Source: Flavobacteriaceae bacterium UBA4439
GTDB taxonomy: Bacteria > Bacteroidota > Bacteroidia > Flavobacteriales > Flavobacteriaceae
Length of the DNA: 24,651 bases
NCBI GenBank assembly: GCA_002390455.1
Contig: DGPN01000001.1
Coordinates: forward strand, 405 to 25,055
Direction of reading: 5' to 3'
The notes below the pieces were generated by a model, which saw only the letters and a list, made by a program, of their open reading frames with translations, was not told the DNA's origin and ran no database searches. Positions 1 through 7,783 of this stretch are shown here, one piece after another. The translations under genes and the position numbers were made by a program. Within the stretch, counting starts at the first letter, position 1. Every line of letters starts with the position of its first letter.

Positions 1-716
1 GTAATGGTATTATCAAAGTTCTGAACTTTTACCGTAGAAAGGTTGATTTCTATTACATCTCCATCGGCGTTGTAGCTGTTCATGGTGATCCAATCACCGA
101 TTCTGACCGTATCATTGATGGTAACTTGTATACTGGCCACAAAACCCAATATGCTGTCTTTGAAAATTAACAGTATAACTGCTGATAGCGCCCCCAAAGT
201 TGCCAAAAAAGAGCCGATGTCCTTTCCTGATAAAATGGAGAAAATAAACATGATTCCAACGAACCAAACAAAAATCATAAAAACTTGAATGTAACTATCA
301 ATCGGTTTGTCTTTAAAGTTTTTGAGGGTTTTAAGAAAGTCTTTGATTGCATTCAGTAGTCTTCTTACCAAAACAATGCTCAAAAAGGCTCCCAAAACAT
401 TCAAAAGAGTTTCACCAAGTTCAGCTAACGTCGGGAAGGATTCTAAAGCAGGGGAGAGAAAGCCGATCAAAAAGAATAGCGACGGGAAGTAAGATAGGGT
501 TTCAGGAATTTTATTGATGATGAGATAATCGTCAAATTTTGATTTTGTCTTCCTAGAGATTCTACTAAAAACCAACCTTAGAATACGCCTAATGATTAAC
601 CAGAGTACGCAGGCAAATACACTTATTAAAATTATAAAGGTAATCGTCTCAAGATCTTCGGCTACTTTTTTGCCGAGTCCCAACCCTTCAAATAATTCCC
701 TAATTAAATCTTTCAT
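1..716 (-). CDS. MscS-family mechanosensitive ion channel (3' end outside the window)
   Basis: Reading the minus strand from an ATG at 716 gives an uninterrupted frame to the window edge, 238 residues, so the C-terminus is missing. The N-terminal part has several hydrophobic segments (about residues 22-45, 67-90 and 125-170) separated by basic loops. Near the visible end there is the MscS hallmark: a last pore helix rich in Gly/Ala/Ser (GSFLATLGALSAV) followed by KDSILGFVASIQV and then VRIGDWI, the start of the beta domain. The longer N-terminus resembles the YbdG/YnaI-like members rather than minimal MscS. Such channels sit in the inner membrane and release solutes under osmotic down-shock. 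It is transcribed away from the carbohydrate genes and is probably unrelated housekeeping. The family call is firm; the subtype is inferred. Confidence 0.88.
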   Translation of the reverse strand, partial: MKDLIRELFEGLGLGKKVAEDLETITFIILISVFACVLWLIIRRILRLVFSRISRKTKSKFDDYLIINKIPETLSYFPSLFFLIGFLSPALESFPTLAELGETLLNVLGAFLSIVLVRRLLNAIKDFLKTLKNFKDKPIDSYIQVFMIFVWFVGIMFIFSILSGKDIGSFLATLGALSAVILLIFKDSILGFVASIQVTINDTVRIGDWITMNSYNADGDVIEINLSTVKVQNFDNTI

Positions 717-735
717 GATATTTTTTATTCTAAGT

Positions 736-766
736 CAAAATTAGATTAAATCGCTTCTATATCGAA
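736..766 (-). promoter_or_regulatory. Candidate Bacteroidota promoter for the MscS-like gene
   Basis: On the minus strand TAATTTTG (736-743) fits the Bacteroidota -7 consensus TAnnTTTG. It is preceded after 19 bases by TTCG (763-766), a one-mismatch form of the -33 TTTG. The box ends 19 bases upstream of the ATG at 716. The call rests on motif matching only. Confidence 0.4.
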
Positions 767-782
767 GTGTGTTTGAATAAAA

Positions 783-803
783 AAACCCCTATAAAAGGGG
801 TTT
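783..803 (-). terminator. Rho-independent terminator after the DUF2911 gene
   Basis: AAACCCCT (783-790) pairs with AGGGGTTT (796-803) around a 5-base loop. On the minus strand the stem runs into a tract of seven T (positions 785-779). It lies 22 bases beyond the stop codon of the DUF2911 gene and separates it from the MscS-like gene. Confidence 0.8.
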
Positions 804-824
804 AGTTGATATTTTTCGGTTGAC

Positions 825-1355
825 TTATAGAATGGTAATGGGAATCTCTACCCTTACATTCCCCCAACCGCCGTGAAGAACGGCATTGTTTCCTTCACCA
901 CTAAAGGCAAAAGAAAAAGCTTCGAGGTATTCGGTTGATTCCGAAACGGGTAAATCAATTCTTGCAACGTCTTTTGATTTGTCATAGCCATAAGCTCCCC
1001 AAACGTTAGTGGCTGAATTAATAATGATTTCTGTAGACTCATCCTTGGGGAAGGAATACATGGTGTATGTACCCGCTTTAATTACGGTATCCCCCAATTT
1101 TATAGATTTATAAAGTCTGACCTCTGTGGCCTCATTAGCTCCAGTTCTCCAGATTTCATAGGTAGGAACTAAATCCTCTAAATTTCTTCCTTTCAATTGA
1201 GGTCGGCTGTAAGTGATGACAATAGCCTTGTCGGTTTCTCGGTTGGAAGTAGGATAAAATACACGATCCATTGGACTTTTATCCAAACCTTTAAAGTTTT
1301 GTGCTTGGGTCATAGTAGCTGTAGCTACAAGTACTAAAATGAGAAGTTTTTTCAT
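825..1355 (-). CDS. DUF2911 family exported protein
   Basis: The protein is 176 aa from the ATG at 1355. The frame extends upstream to 1391, but that start would overlap the preceding gene and add a non-signal N-terminus. The chosen start gives a clean signal peptide (MKKLLILVLVATATMTQA-Q, cleavage near residue 18). The body carries the DUF2911 pattern: a YSRPQLKGR segment, LVPTYEIWRTGANEAT, an AGTYTMYSFP segment and a WGAYGYDKSKD segment. No catalytic function is established for this family, which is common in Bacteroidota and probably periplasmic. It follows the zinc-ribbon gene by 23 bases and likely shares its transcript. There is no sequence reason to place it in the PUL. The family call is strong; the role is unknown. 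Confidence 0.85.
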   Translation of the reverse strand: MKKLLILVLVATATMTQAQNFKGLDKSPMDRVFYPTSNRETDKAIVITYSRPQLKGRNLEDLVPTYEIWRTGANEATEVRLYKSIKLGDTVIKAGTYTMYSFPKDESTEIIINSATNVWGAYGYDKSKDVARIDLPVSESTEYLEAFSFAFSGEGNNAVLHGGWGNVRVEIPITIL

Positions 1356-1378
1356 TGGGTAATTTATTAAGTTAAAAA

Positions 1379-1570
1379 TTAATTGTTGCAAACCATTTCA
1401 GCACCACAACATGAGGGTGACTTGATTTTCCCTTCACATTCGGGGCATTTGGAAATTTGAATTTCAGTTCCGTCGTCTAATTTTAGGAGATCATCAACCA
1501 AAGCCTGATTGCATTTGGCACAACTTGCGTTGACGGCCATTCCACAGTTATTGCATTCGTATGTTGCCAT
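1379..1570 (-). CDS. Small zinc-ribbon protein (hypothetical)
   Basis: This is a 63-aa cytoplasmic protein with no signal peptide. It has nine cysteines, including pairs at C6/C9, C17/C20 and C42/C45, and a C54-C55/C61 cluster near the end. This arrangement suggests two zinc-binding knuckles. Small proteins of this type recur in Flavobacteriia without an assigned function. It lies upstream of the DUF2911 gene on the same strand, 58 bases past the end of the GH78-like gene. It could be a metal-binding or nucleic-acid-binding accessory protein; nothing here decides which. The high cysteine content and conserved-looking spacing make it very likely a real gene. Confidence 0.75.
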   Translation of the reverse strand: MATYECNNCGMAVNASCAKCNQALVDDLLKLDDGTEIQISKCPECEGKIKSPSCCGAEMVCNN

Positions 1571-1628
1571 TTTTTTATTTAAAGGTAATAAGTTTTCAGA
1601 AATTTTGAGGTAATGGGATTCATTTTAA

Positions 1629-3941
1629 TCACCTTACTTCTAATAAATTATCTCCGGAGGAAAAATTCGTCAAATGAAAATATCCTTTTTCTGCCTTATT
1701 TTGAGTGGGTTTACCGTTGATATATAGTTTTTTTTCACCCTTTAGGGCTGGAATTAAAAGATCTCCTTTAACCCCTCCTGGCAATTTAACCTTCAGGGTA
1801 TAAGTACTGTCAGTCTGACGACATTCTACCTCAACCGATCCTGTAATAAGACTCGTTTTTAGGGATACAAATTCGAGTGTTCCGATTTTGGGATGGATTT
1901 TAATGTATTGTGCTCCTGGGGTCAAGGGGGCTACTCCCATCATTTTTCTGACGATGATATTGGCAGGGGCACCACCCCAAGCATGGTTTAAATCTAAATT
2001 GGGCTTGTACCTTTTGTCCCAGGCTTCCATCGTAATGGTTGATCCGTATTTTATCATATTGTACCAACTTCTTTCTGTTTTGGCGGCCATAAGGCCTATG
2101 GCATGATTCGCTCCCCCATAATCAAAAAGCCCTTCCAGTAAAATTTGTGATCCATAGACACTGCATGACATATTTTTTTGTTCTATATATTTCACTGTGT
2201 TTTGGATATCTTTTTCAGGGATCAGTCCAAAAGTTAGTGCAAACATATTGGCATGTTGAGATTTGTGATCGGTATCCTCACCATCGTTGATCAACCCATT
2301 GGTTTTGTCTTGAAAGACATTCAGATAGGCTTTTTTAAGTTTCTGACTCTGGGTTTGAAACAAGATTAAATCCTCTTTTTGATCCAAGTCAAACGCAATT
2401 TTCTCCATTATTTTTAGTGCACCATAATACAAAGCGTTCACCACTGCATTGTAGGTTTGATAAACATAACCATCGTTTTCTCCAGGATATTCTTTTTCTG
2501 TCCCTGTAAAATGATCTAGGTTTTCATATCCTCCTGGTGGCTTCGCTTGTGGCCAGTCGACGATGTCTCTCAAGTTGTTGTTTTTTCCCCAGTGATTTTT
2601 GTGTAATTTTTCAAAAAACGCATCCGTTTGTTTTCCGGTTAAAGTACTGATGAGACCTGTTTCGTCGGACAAGTCCATTAGTGTTTTGATTTTTAGTTCA
2701 TCATAGTATTTAACAATAAAACGATTGTCTCCAGTGTAGAGATAATCATACCAAGCCATCAAAATATTATAAAGAGTCCATTCCGTTGGCCATGTTGGAT
2801 TGAACAATAGATGCTTCATGCTACCTCTAGCAATACCATACTCTGCATCAACGGCATAATGAGAAAGTTGATTGATAAATGCATCGGCTTCGTAGGGAAT
2901 TCGCTCTCTGTCCCCGTCTACATAATAGCCACAAAAACTTGTGGCTTTCATGGAATATTTACAAAAATCCCAAACTTGGTTCAATACTTCATTGCTGGAA
3001 TCAAAAGAGGAGGCAGATTCTTCAAATGTATAGTTGACCATTGTTCTGACCACTTGAGGAGCTTTTAAATCTCCTTGATAACCGTTCAGTTCGACAAATC
3101 TGAAAGGATAAACCTCTCCGATATAGTCTGGCATTTGTATCATAAAACGGTTGCTGGCTCTTTTTTTGTTTTCTGGCCAAGGGATTTCATACCAGTGTCT
3201 TCCTGGCTTTAATTTCAGTTGGGTTTTGTAATATCTGATATTTCTTCCAGGCGCTGTGTCGATGGATAATTTATTTATTTGTTTCATTTCACCAACACTT
3301 ATTAGAACAGAATCATTTTTTGTTGAACTCAATTCAATTTTAAGCTTGGCAAAAGCCGCTTTTCTAAAATCTAGAAAATAGCTTCCCTCTGTTTTTTTGG
3401 TTATTATGGGAAACTCATCTGTTGCGAGTAGTGGCTCTTGAGAAAATTTATCGGAGGAAGCATTTGGGTCAATCACAAACGCTTGAGGTTCTGAATAAAC
3501 AGAGCTAAGATCCTCATTTTCCCAGTATCGGACCTTCCAGTAATAGACCTTGTTTTTTTGAAGAGTTTTACCGCCATATACAGAAGAAGATTTCTGAGTA
3601 TTCACTTTTCCACTGTCCCATACTTCACCTTTATCTTGATTTATTTCTTCTCGATTACTACTTACCAAAATTTGATAAGCGACGGTGTTTTGAGATCGGT
3701 TGTCTAGTATCCAATTAAATAGTGGGATTTCAGATTGAACCTTAGCAATTTCATATTTCCCTTCGGTCAAAATATCGTCTTGCAATAGAAGGGGTTGTTT
3801 TTTACCGTTAAGTCCAATATAATCTGAATTTCGCATCAAATCGGTTCTTAAACTTTTGGGTTGAATGTTTTCCTCTACGCATCCCTGAAAGATCAGGGCA
3901 GAGCATGAGATTAGAAGGGCGGTATAAATTTTTAGCTTCAT
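1629..3941 (-). CDS. GH78-like alpha-L-rhamnosidase, lipoprotein
   Basis: The protein is 770 aa with a signal peptidase II signal (lipobox FQGC, Cys21), so it is probably anchored in the outer membrane or periplasm. Residues 60-160 form an Fn3-like domain of the kind found at the N-terminus of bacterial rhamnosidases (FNWILDN, YQILVSS, YYWKVRYW). A beta-sandwich region follows (about 185-310), then an (alpha/alpha)6 barrel from about 315. Barrel motifs typical of GH78 are visible: DGDRERIPYEADAF (342-355), where acidic residues include the likely general acid, GSTITMEAWD (633-642) and LNHAWGGAPA (651-660). A C-terminal beta domain closes it. The expected reaction is hydrolysis of terminal alpha-L-rhamnosyl residues. 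Its start overlaps the SASA esterase stop by 4 bases (ATGA), which implies translational coupling. An unsaturated-uronyl or other terminal sugar specificity cannot be excluded. Confidence 0.85.
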   Translation of the reverse strand: MKLKIYTALLISCSALIFQGCVEENIQPKSLRTDLMRNSDYIGLNGKKQPLLLQDDILTEGKYEIAKVQSEIPLFNWILDNRSQNTVAYQILVSSNREEINQDKGEVWDSGKVNTQKSSSVYGGKTLQKNKVYYWKVRYWENEDLSSVYSEPQAFVIDPNASSDKFSQEPLLATDEFPIITKKTEGSYFLDFRKAAFAKLKIELSSTKNDSVLISVGEMKQINKLSIDTAPGRNIRYYKTQLKLKPGRHWYEIPWPENKKRASNRFMIQMPDYIGEVYPFRFVELNGYQGDLKAPQVVRTMVNYTFEESASSFDSSNEVLNQVWDFCKYSMKATSFCGYYVDGDRERIPYEADAFINQLSHYAVDAEYGIARGSMKHLLFNPTWPTEWTLYNILMAWYDYLYTGDNRFIVKYYDELKIKTLMDLSDETGLISTLTGKQTDAFFEKLHKNHWGKNNNLRDIVDWPQAKPPGGYENLDHFTGTEKEYPGENDGYVYQTYNAVVNALYYGALKIMEKIAFDLDQKEDLILFQTQSQKLKKAYLNVFQDKTNGLINDGEDTDHKSQHANMFALTFGLIPEKDIQNTVKYIEQKNMSCSVYGSQILLEGLFDYGGANHAIGLMAAKTERSWYNMIKYGSTITMEAWDKRYKPNLDLNHAWGGAPANIIVRKMMGVAPLTPGAQYIKIHPKIGTLEFVSLKTSLITGSVEVECRQTDSTYTLKVKLPGGVKGDLLIPALKGEKKLYINGKPTQNKAEKGYFHLTNFSSGDNLLEVR

Positions 3942-4780
3942 TGTATTTGATTTTGTTTGAGATACAACTCCTTGAATTTCAAGGCAAATCTTTTGCCCAA
4001 TATTTCAAGGCTATTGTGGTCGTAATGTGAGCCGTCAAATATTGAGGTTCCCTTGGATTTCACCTTTGCTGCAAGGGGGATTTCGGTATGGAGTCTGTCC
4101 AGCATTTTTTTAAATACTTCATTTTCTGATCTGTCTTTATTGAGTTCTGAGGCAATAAAAATCATTTGGTCATTATTGAGTTCTTTTCTTAGACCATTGA
4201 TGATTGATTTGAGTTTTTCGAAATAGAGGGCAAAACCGGGATCTTTATCGCTCAGGTTGCTTTCTCCCTGAAGCCAAAAACAGGCAATGATCTTTCCCCG
4301 ATCTCCAATGGCTGATTTACTTCTTCTGACGGCTTCCTTAAAGTAATGAGTTTCGGGAATCCATTGGTCAATTTTGGTACCCCCTCTGGCATTGACTACC
4401 AGTCCAATGGGCTTAATAAAATCTTCAGCAAGTATTTCTTGGGCAAAGGTATATCCTAAATTGAACCTTTGCATAGGGGCTACTTTTCTGATAGAGGAAT
4501 GAATGTTGAGAGGACTTTTTAGTGGAATCCATTGATTGGTGCTGTCGAGCAGAAACGCGTTTTGAACAATTTGGTAATCTTGATCCAGCAAGTCTGCCCT
4601 ACCTGACATATTAGATTGTCCAATTAACAAGATGATTTCTTTAGGTTCCTGAGATTGGATTTGGGTTGTAAACAAAAAGCTCAATAGGACAATGATTGCC
4701 TGCAAAAGCGGATTGTTCACTTTTTTAAAATCAAAAGAGTTCAGAAATAAAGCTTTATTCATGAGAAAATGAGTCAACAA
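3938..4780 (-). CDS. SASA-family (sialate O-acetylesterase-like) carbohydrate esterase
   Basis: The protein is 280 aa of the SGNH-like SASA fold. It shows GQSNMSG with the nucleophile Ser56 (block I), NARGGTKIDQW (120-130), LQGES (170-174, block III) and FDGSHYD (248-254), whose Asp249/His252 form the DxxH catalytic pair. A hydrophobic stretch at about 26-42 ending TTQIQSQ looks like a signal peptide with a long n-region; starting at the internal Met7 (4762) would shorten it. The family removes acetyl or similar acyl esters from polysaccharides. In this operon, between the phosphatase (5-base gap) and the rhamnosidase (4-base overlap), it probably de-esterifies the glycan before glycosidase attack. 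Despite the family name there is no sign of sialic acid metabolism here. Confidence 0.85.
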   Translation of the reverse strand: MLTHFLMNKALFLNSFDFKKVNNPLLQAIIVLLSFLFTTQIQSQEPKEIILLIGQSNMSGRADLLDQDYQIVQNAFLLDSTNQWIPLKSPLNIHSSIRKVAPMQRFNLGYTFAQEILAEDFIKPIGLVVNARGGTKIDQWIPETHYFKEAVRRSKSAIGDRGKIIACFWLQGESNLSDKDPGFALYFEKLKSIINGLRKELNNDQMIFIASELNKDRSENEVFKKMLDRLHTEIPLAAKVKSKGTSIFDGSHYDHNSLEILGKRFALKFKELYLKQNQIQ

Positions 4781-4785
4781 AAATT

Positions 4786-6108
4786 TTAATCCATATATAG
4801 ATTTTTGCCATTTTGTTTCAAAAGTTTGAAACGATCAAACAACTCACCTGTGGCGGTAAAAGAGCGATAAATCAACTGATCACCATCGATAGAAATATGC
4901 TGAAACAACTGTTTGCGTTCTCCATTCTTTTCTTGTACGGCTCCAAATTTATCCCAACCAGACTCATTGACGGAATACATTTTTCCACCACTTACAGAGA
5001 CGACATATACTGGACCTATTACTGTTTTGTTTTGAGCATTTTTATTTACATAAATGGGTTTCTCATAAACTGCACCTCTGGCATAGGTATGGTCGTGACC
5101 TTGAAGGGCTAAGTCAACATTGTATTGGTTAAACAGGGGTTTCCAGTGTTTGCGTAGTTCGGGATTGTCTCTTCCGGTTGAAGCAGAAAAGACGGGGTGA
5201 TGGAAGGTTACTACGGTCCATTTTTTGTCATTTTCTTCCAACACTTTTTTCAGCCATTGGGCTTGAAGTTCGATGGCTCTATTGCTGTTGAGGGCGATCA
5301 CTCTTAGATTGGGATAATCCACATAATAACAGGTTTTGAGCAACTCCTTGGGTCCGTTTTCTGGGAAACCAAACTGTGCGTTCCACTGAATAGAAAGTTC
5401 CCGTTTGTCTTTGGGTCTGTTGGCATATAATCCCCGATACTCGTGGTTCCCGGGTACGGCTATGGCGGGTATTTCACTATGGATAAATCCTCCTGCGGAA
5501 AACCATTCATTCCACTCACTTTCAGCGTGGGCGCTATTGATCAAATCTCCTGCATGGATAAAAAAATCTGCATTAGGTGCTTTTTTGTAGGCGTTTCTAA
5601 TCACTCTCGACCACAACTCCAAAATATAATTTTGCGCGTCACCCACATACAAGAAGGATAGGGGAGTGGATTGGTCACTGGCAGTAGAAAATTGATGCCA
5701 TTCACTTTTGAAATGATCATTTCCCACACGATAAGCGTATAGGGTATTGGGTTTTAGCCCGTTGAGTTGTACTTCAAAAAAAGAAGATTCAAAACCATCT
5801 TTTGAGGCTTCTGCCGAGTTGATAAGGGTTCTCTTAGCGGGATAAGATTTTGAATTATTTCTGAAGTCGGGACCCGGTCCAGCGATTCCAATCTCTAAGT
5901 AGCCCTCAGAATTATTGGCATGGGTTCGCCAATTAACACCGATCGATTGAGTTGGATCAGCTGCTGCACTTAAGATAACATGATCTGGGAATTCGTTGGG
6001 TGCAGCCCATTCTTTGATGATTTGATTGAGTTCCTTCTCGGTGTGTTGTGCCCAATGGAATTGTACGGAAAGGAGAATGGTGGTGCCAATCAATATTTTA
6101 TTCAACAT
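4786..6108 (-). CDS. Purple acid phosphatase-like metallophosphoesterase, exported
   Basis: The protein is 440 aa with a signal peptide (cleavage after about Ala20, HWA-QH). Residues 40-145 form the Fn3-like N-terminal domain of purple acid phosphatases. The calcineurin-like domain carries all five metal-binding blocks: GDAQN (156-160), GDLI (187-190), GNHEY (220-224), FHHP (302-305) and GHDHTYAR (337-344). Blocks one to five normally bind a two-metal centre that hydrolyses phosphomonoesters or diesters in the periplasm. It is the first gene of a three-gene unit with the esterase and the rhamnosidase, downstream of a terminator. A phosphatase inside a sulfatase PUL suggests either a phosphorylated glycan decoration or a promiscuous enzyme; the substrate is not known from sequence. 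No clear promoter was found before its ATG. Confidence 0.85.
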   Translation of the reverse strand: MLNKILIGTTILLSVQFHWAQHTEKELNQIIKEWAAPNEFPDHVILSAAADPTQSIGVNWRTHANNSEGYLEIGIAGPGPDFRNNSKSYPAKRTLINSAEASKDGFESSFFEVQLNGLKPNTLYAYRVGNDHFKSEWHQFSTASDQSTPLSFLYVGDAQNYILELWSRVIRNAYKKAPNADFFIHAGDLINSAHAESEWNEWFSAGGFIHSEIPAIAVPGNHEYRGLYANRPKDKRELSIQWNAQFGFPENGPKELLKTCYYVDYPNLRVIALNSNRAIELQAQWLKKVLEENDKKWTVVTFHHPVFSASTGRDNPELRKHWKPLFNQYNVDLALQGHDHTYARGAVYEKPIYVNKNAQNKTVIGPVYVVSVSGGKMYSVNESGWDKFGAVQEKNGERKQLFQHISIDGDQLIYRSFTATGELFDRFKLLKQNGKNLYMD

Positions 6109-6141
6109 GCTGTAAAAGTTTATTGTTCTGAATTAATAAAA

Positions 6142-6180
6142 AAACCGCCACCTAAATTATTTAAATTATGATGGCGGTTT
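6142..6180 (-). terminator. Rho-independent terminator after the DUF6807-DUF1080 gene
   Basis: AAACCGCCA (6142-6150) pairs with TGGCGGTTT (6172-6180), nine perfect base pairs with a 21-base AT-rich loop. On the minus strand the stem is followed by a T tract (6144-6138). It begins 20 bases after the stop of the DUF6807-DUF1080 gene and ends before the phosphatase gene, so it divides two transcription units or attenuates read-through. Confidence 0.75.
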
Positions 6181-6199
6181 CTAAAATAGATGCTTTTTT

Positions 6200-7774
6200 T
6201 TAGAATCTTGCAATATCAATAGATTTATACCAAATCTCCATATCTCTTTTGCCGTGAAGTTGAATGCCTACTGGGCCAGATAGATTAGCATCTTCAAGTG
6301 TATAGTCCATCACCTGTTTTCCATTGAGCCAAACTCGATAGCGGCCACCGATCGCTTCTGCTTCCATTTTATTCCAATCGTTTTGTTTGAGCAGTTCCTT
6401 CACTAAAGTTGCTTCCTTGGGATAGCCTTGTTTGGGGACGTAAGGTGATCCCGTCATGTCTCTTTTGAGTGATCCTGAAATCCCAATTTGGACTTGAGGA
6501 TTTCGGGCATCGTCACCCCGCATAAAAATTCCTGAATCCACAGTTCCTGGGCCAAACTTAAATTTTAAACGAACACGAAAATTTTCGAACTTATCTTTGG
6601 TCCAAAGCGTTGATCCTTTTTGGTTAGGACCGCTTTTGACTTTTAATATTTCATTCTCAACAGACCACCAGATATTGTTTTCGGGAATCATCCATTGGGA
6701 GAGGTCATCGCCGTCAAAATAGCTTTTGTATTTTGAGCTTACCAACGAAAATTTAGTGATGTCTTTAGGGGCTAAAACCGATCCATTGTGAATCAACATT
6801 CGGTAATGAAAACTAACAGATTCTCCTTTTTTTAAAGCAAAGTTTAACGCTTCTTTACCTTTGGAGAAAACTTCTTGACCCAATGGGTTGGCAGCAAAAA
6901 GACCGTAATCTCTCGCGTGCCAGTAGGTGGGATATCCCACATTGTTGGGGTTGTCCATAATGGTAATGGAAACAGGTTCTTCTTTAATGGTACTGTAGAG
7001 TTTTACCCATTCTGCGCGCGTTCCCCAAACATCGTTACCTTCCAATCCCTCACTGCTGAGGTAATTTCCATTCACTCCTGTATTGTCCAACACCTTTACT
7101 TCGGTTGGATTGCCTTGTGCATCTACAAAAATCGCTGGCTTTTTGGCAGGTAATTCCATTGCCCGAGTAACACGAACACCAAAAACTCCTTCTTTGTTGT
7201 CTTTAAAAGAAATGTCTTGAAGGGCAGATAGTGTGGTGTATCGATCAACAATTCTGGTGTTTCCTTCTTGCGAAAATTTAAAAACTGTGGTTTCCTCCAA
7301 CATAGATTCGCCAGAAGTACTTTGCCAGTTGCTTTTGGTTGAAAGACTGCCTTCTTCTTGATTTATTTTGACAATTTCACTGTGTACAATCTTTCCGTAG
7401 TCTTTCAATTTTTCTTTTGGAATGGCATCTGAGTTGTTCCAAAAGTCCAAACCATTAACGTCTCCATAGTTGAACCAATGTCCCATATGATGGGGATGGT
7501 CAACACGTTCCCCTGGTTGGGGATCAATAGGGAAACCTCTAGTAAGTGTCTTTCCACTTGCCGTAACCAAAGGAAAAAGAACAGGTTTTGGCAACGAGGC
7601 TTGGTAATGATAACTAGTGAATGTTGTCCCATTGAGAAGTACGTCAACTTTTTCGTTAGCCTTATCGTCAACAAAAACTACCGAAGCGGTTTCCGCTTCC
7701 GTAGTCTTGGATTGTCCATTGCAAGAAGTCATTACAATGCTAAGGATCATCATTAAAGTAAGAGCCCTAATCAT
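6200..7774 (-). CDS. DUF6807 (PmoA-like) - DUF1080 fusion lipoprotein
   Basis: The protein is 524 aa with a lipobox (VMTSC, Cys18). Residues about 30-340 match the DUF6807/PmoA family, seen in DHPHHMGHWFNYGDVNG (92-108), LDFWNNSDA and the downstream YWHARDYGLFAANPLG (284-299). Residues about 350-524 form a DUF1080 domain, a concanavalin-like beta-sandwich now also called the 3-keto-disaccharide hydrolase domain: FDGDDLSQW, WWSVENEIL, DSGIFMRGDD and a GPVGIQLHGK segment near the end. Characterised DUF1080 proteins from gut Bacteroides cleave 3-keto-glycosides made by a Gfo/Idh/MocA oxidoreductase, and exactly such a gene lies 9 bases upstream here. Role: probable glycoside cleavage or lectin-like binding at the cell envelope. 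The domain assignments are firm; catalysis is inferred from relatives and context. Confidence 0.85.
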   Translation of the reverse strand: MIRALTLMMILSIVMTSCNGQSKTTEAETASVVFVDDKANEKVDVLLNGTTFTSYHYQASLPKPVLFPLVTASGKTLTRGFPIDPQPGERVDHPHHMGHWFNYGDVNGLDFWNNSDAIPKEKLKDYGKIVHSEIVKINQEEGSLSTKSNWQSTSGESMLEETTVFKFSQEGNTRIVDRYTTLSALQDISFKDNKEGVFGVRVTRAMELPAKKPAIFVDAQGNPTEVKVLDNTGVNGNYLSSEGLEGNDVWGTRAEWVKLYSTIKEEPVSITIMDNPNNVGYPTYWHARDYGLFAANPLGQEVFSKGKEALNFALKKGESVSFHYRMLIHNGSVLAPKDITKFSLVSSKYKSYFDGDDLSQWMIPENNIWWSVENEILKVKSGPNQKGSTLWTKDKFENFRVRLKFKFGPGTVDSGIFMRGDDARNPQVQIGISGSLKRDMTGSPYVPKQGYPKEATLVKELLKQNDWNKMEAEAIGGRYRVWLNGKQVMDYTLEDANLSGPVGIQLHGKRDMEIWYKSIDIARF

Positions 7775-7783
7775 AAAACAGTA

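Noticed and set aside
82..492. Two short plus-strand open frames at 82-288 and 307-492
   Set aside because: They lie opposite the MscS-like channel, whose minus-strand frame is continuous and has recognisable family motifs.
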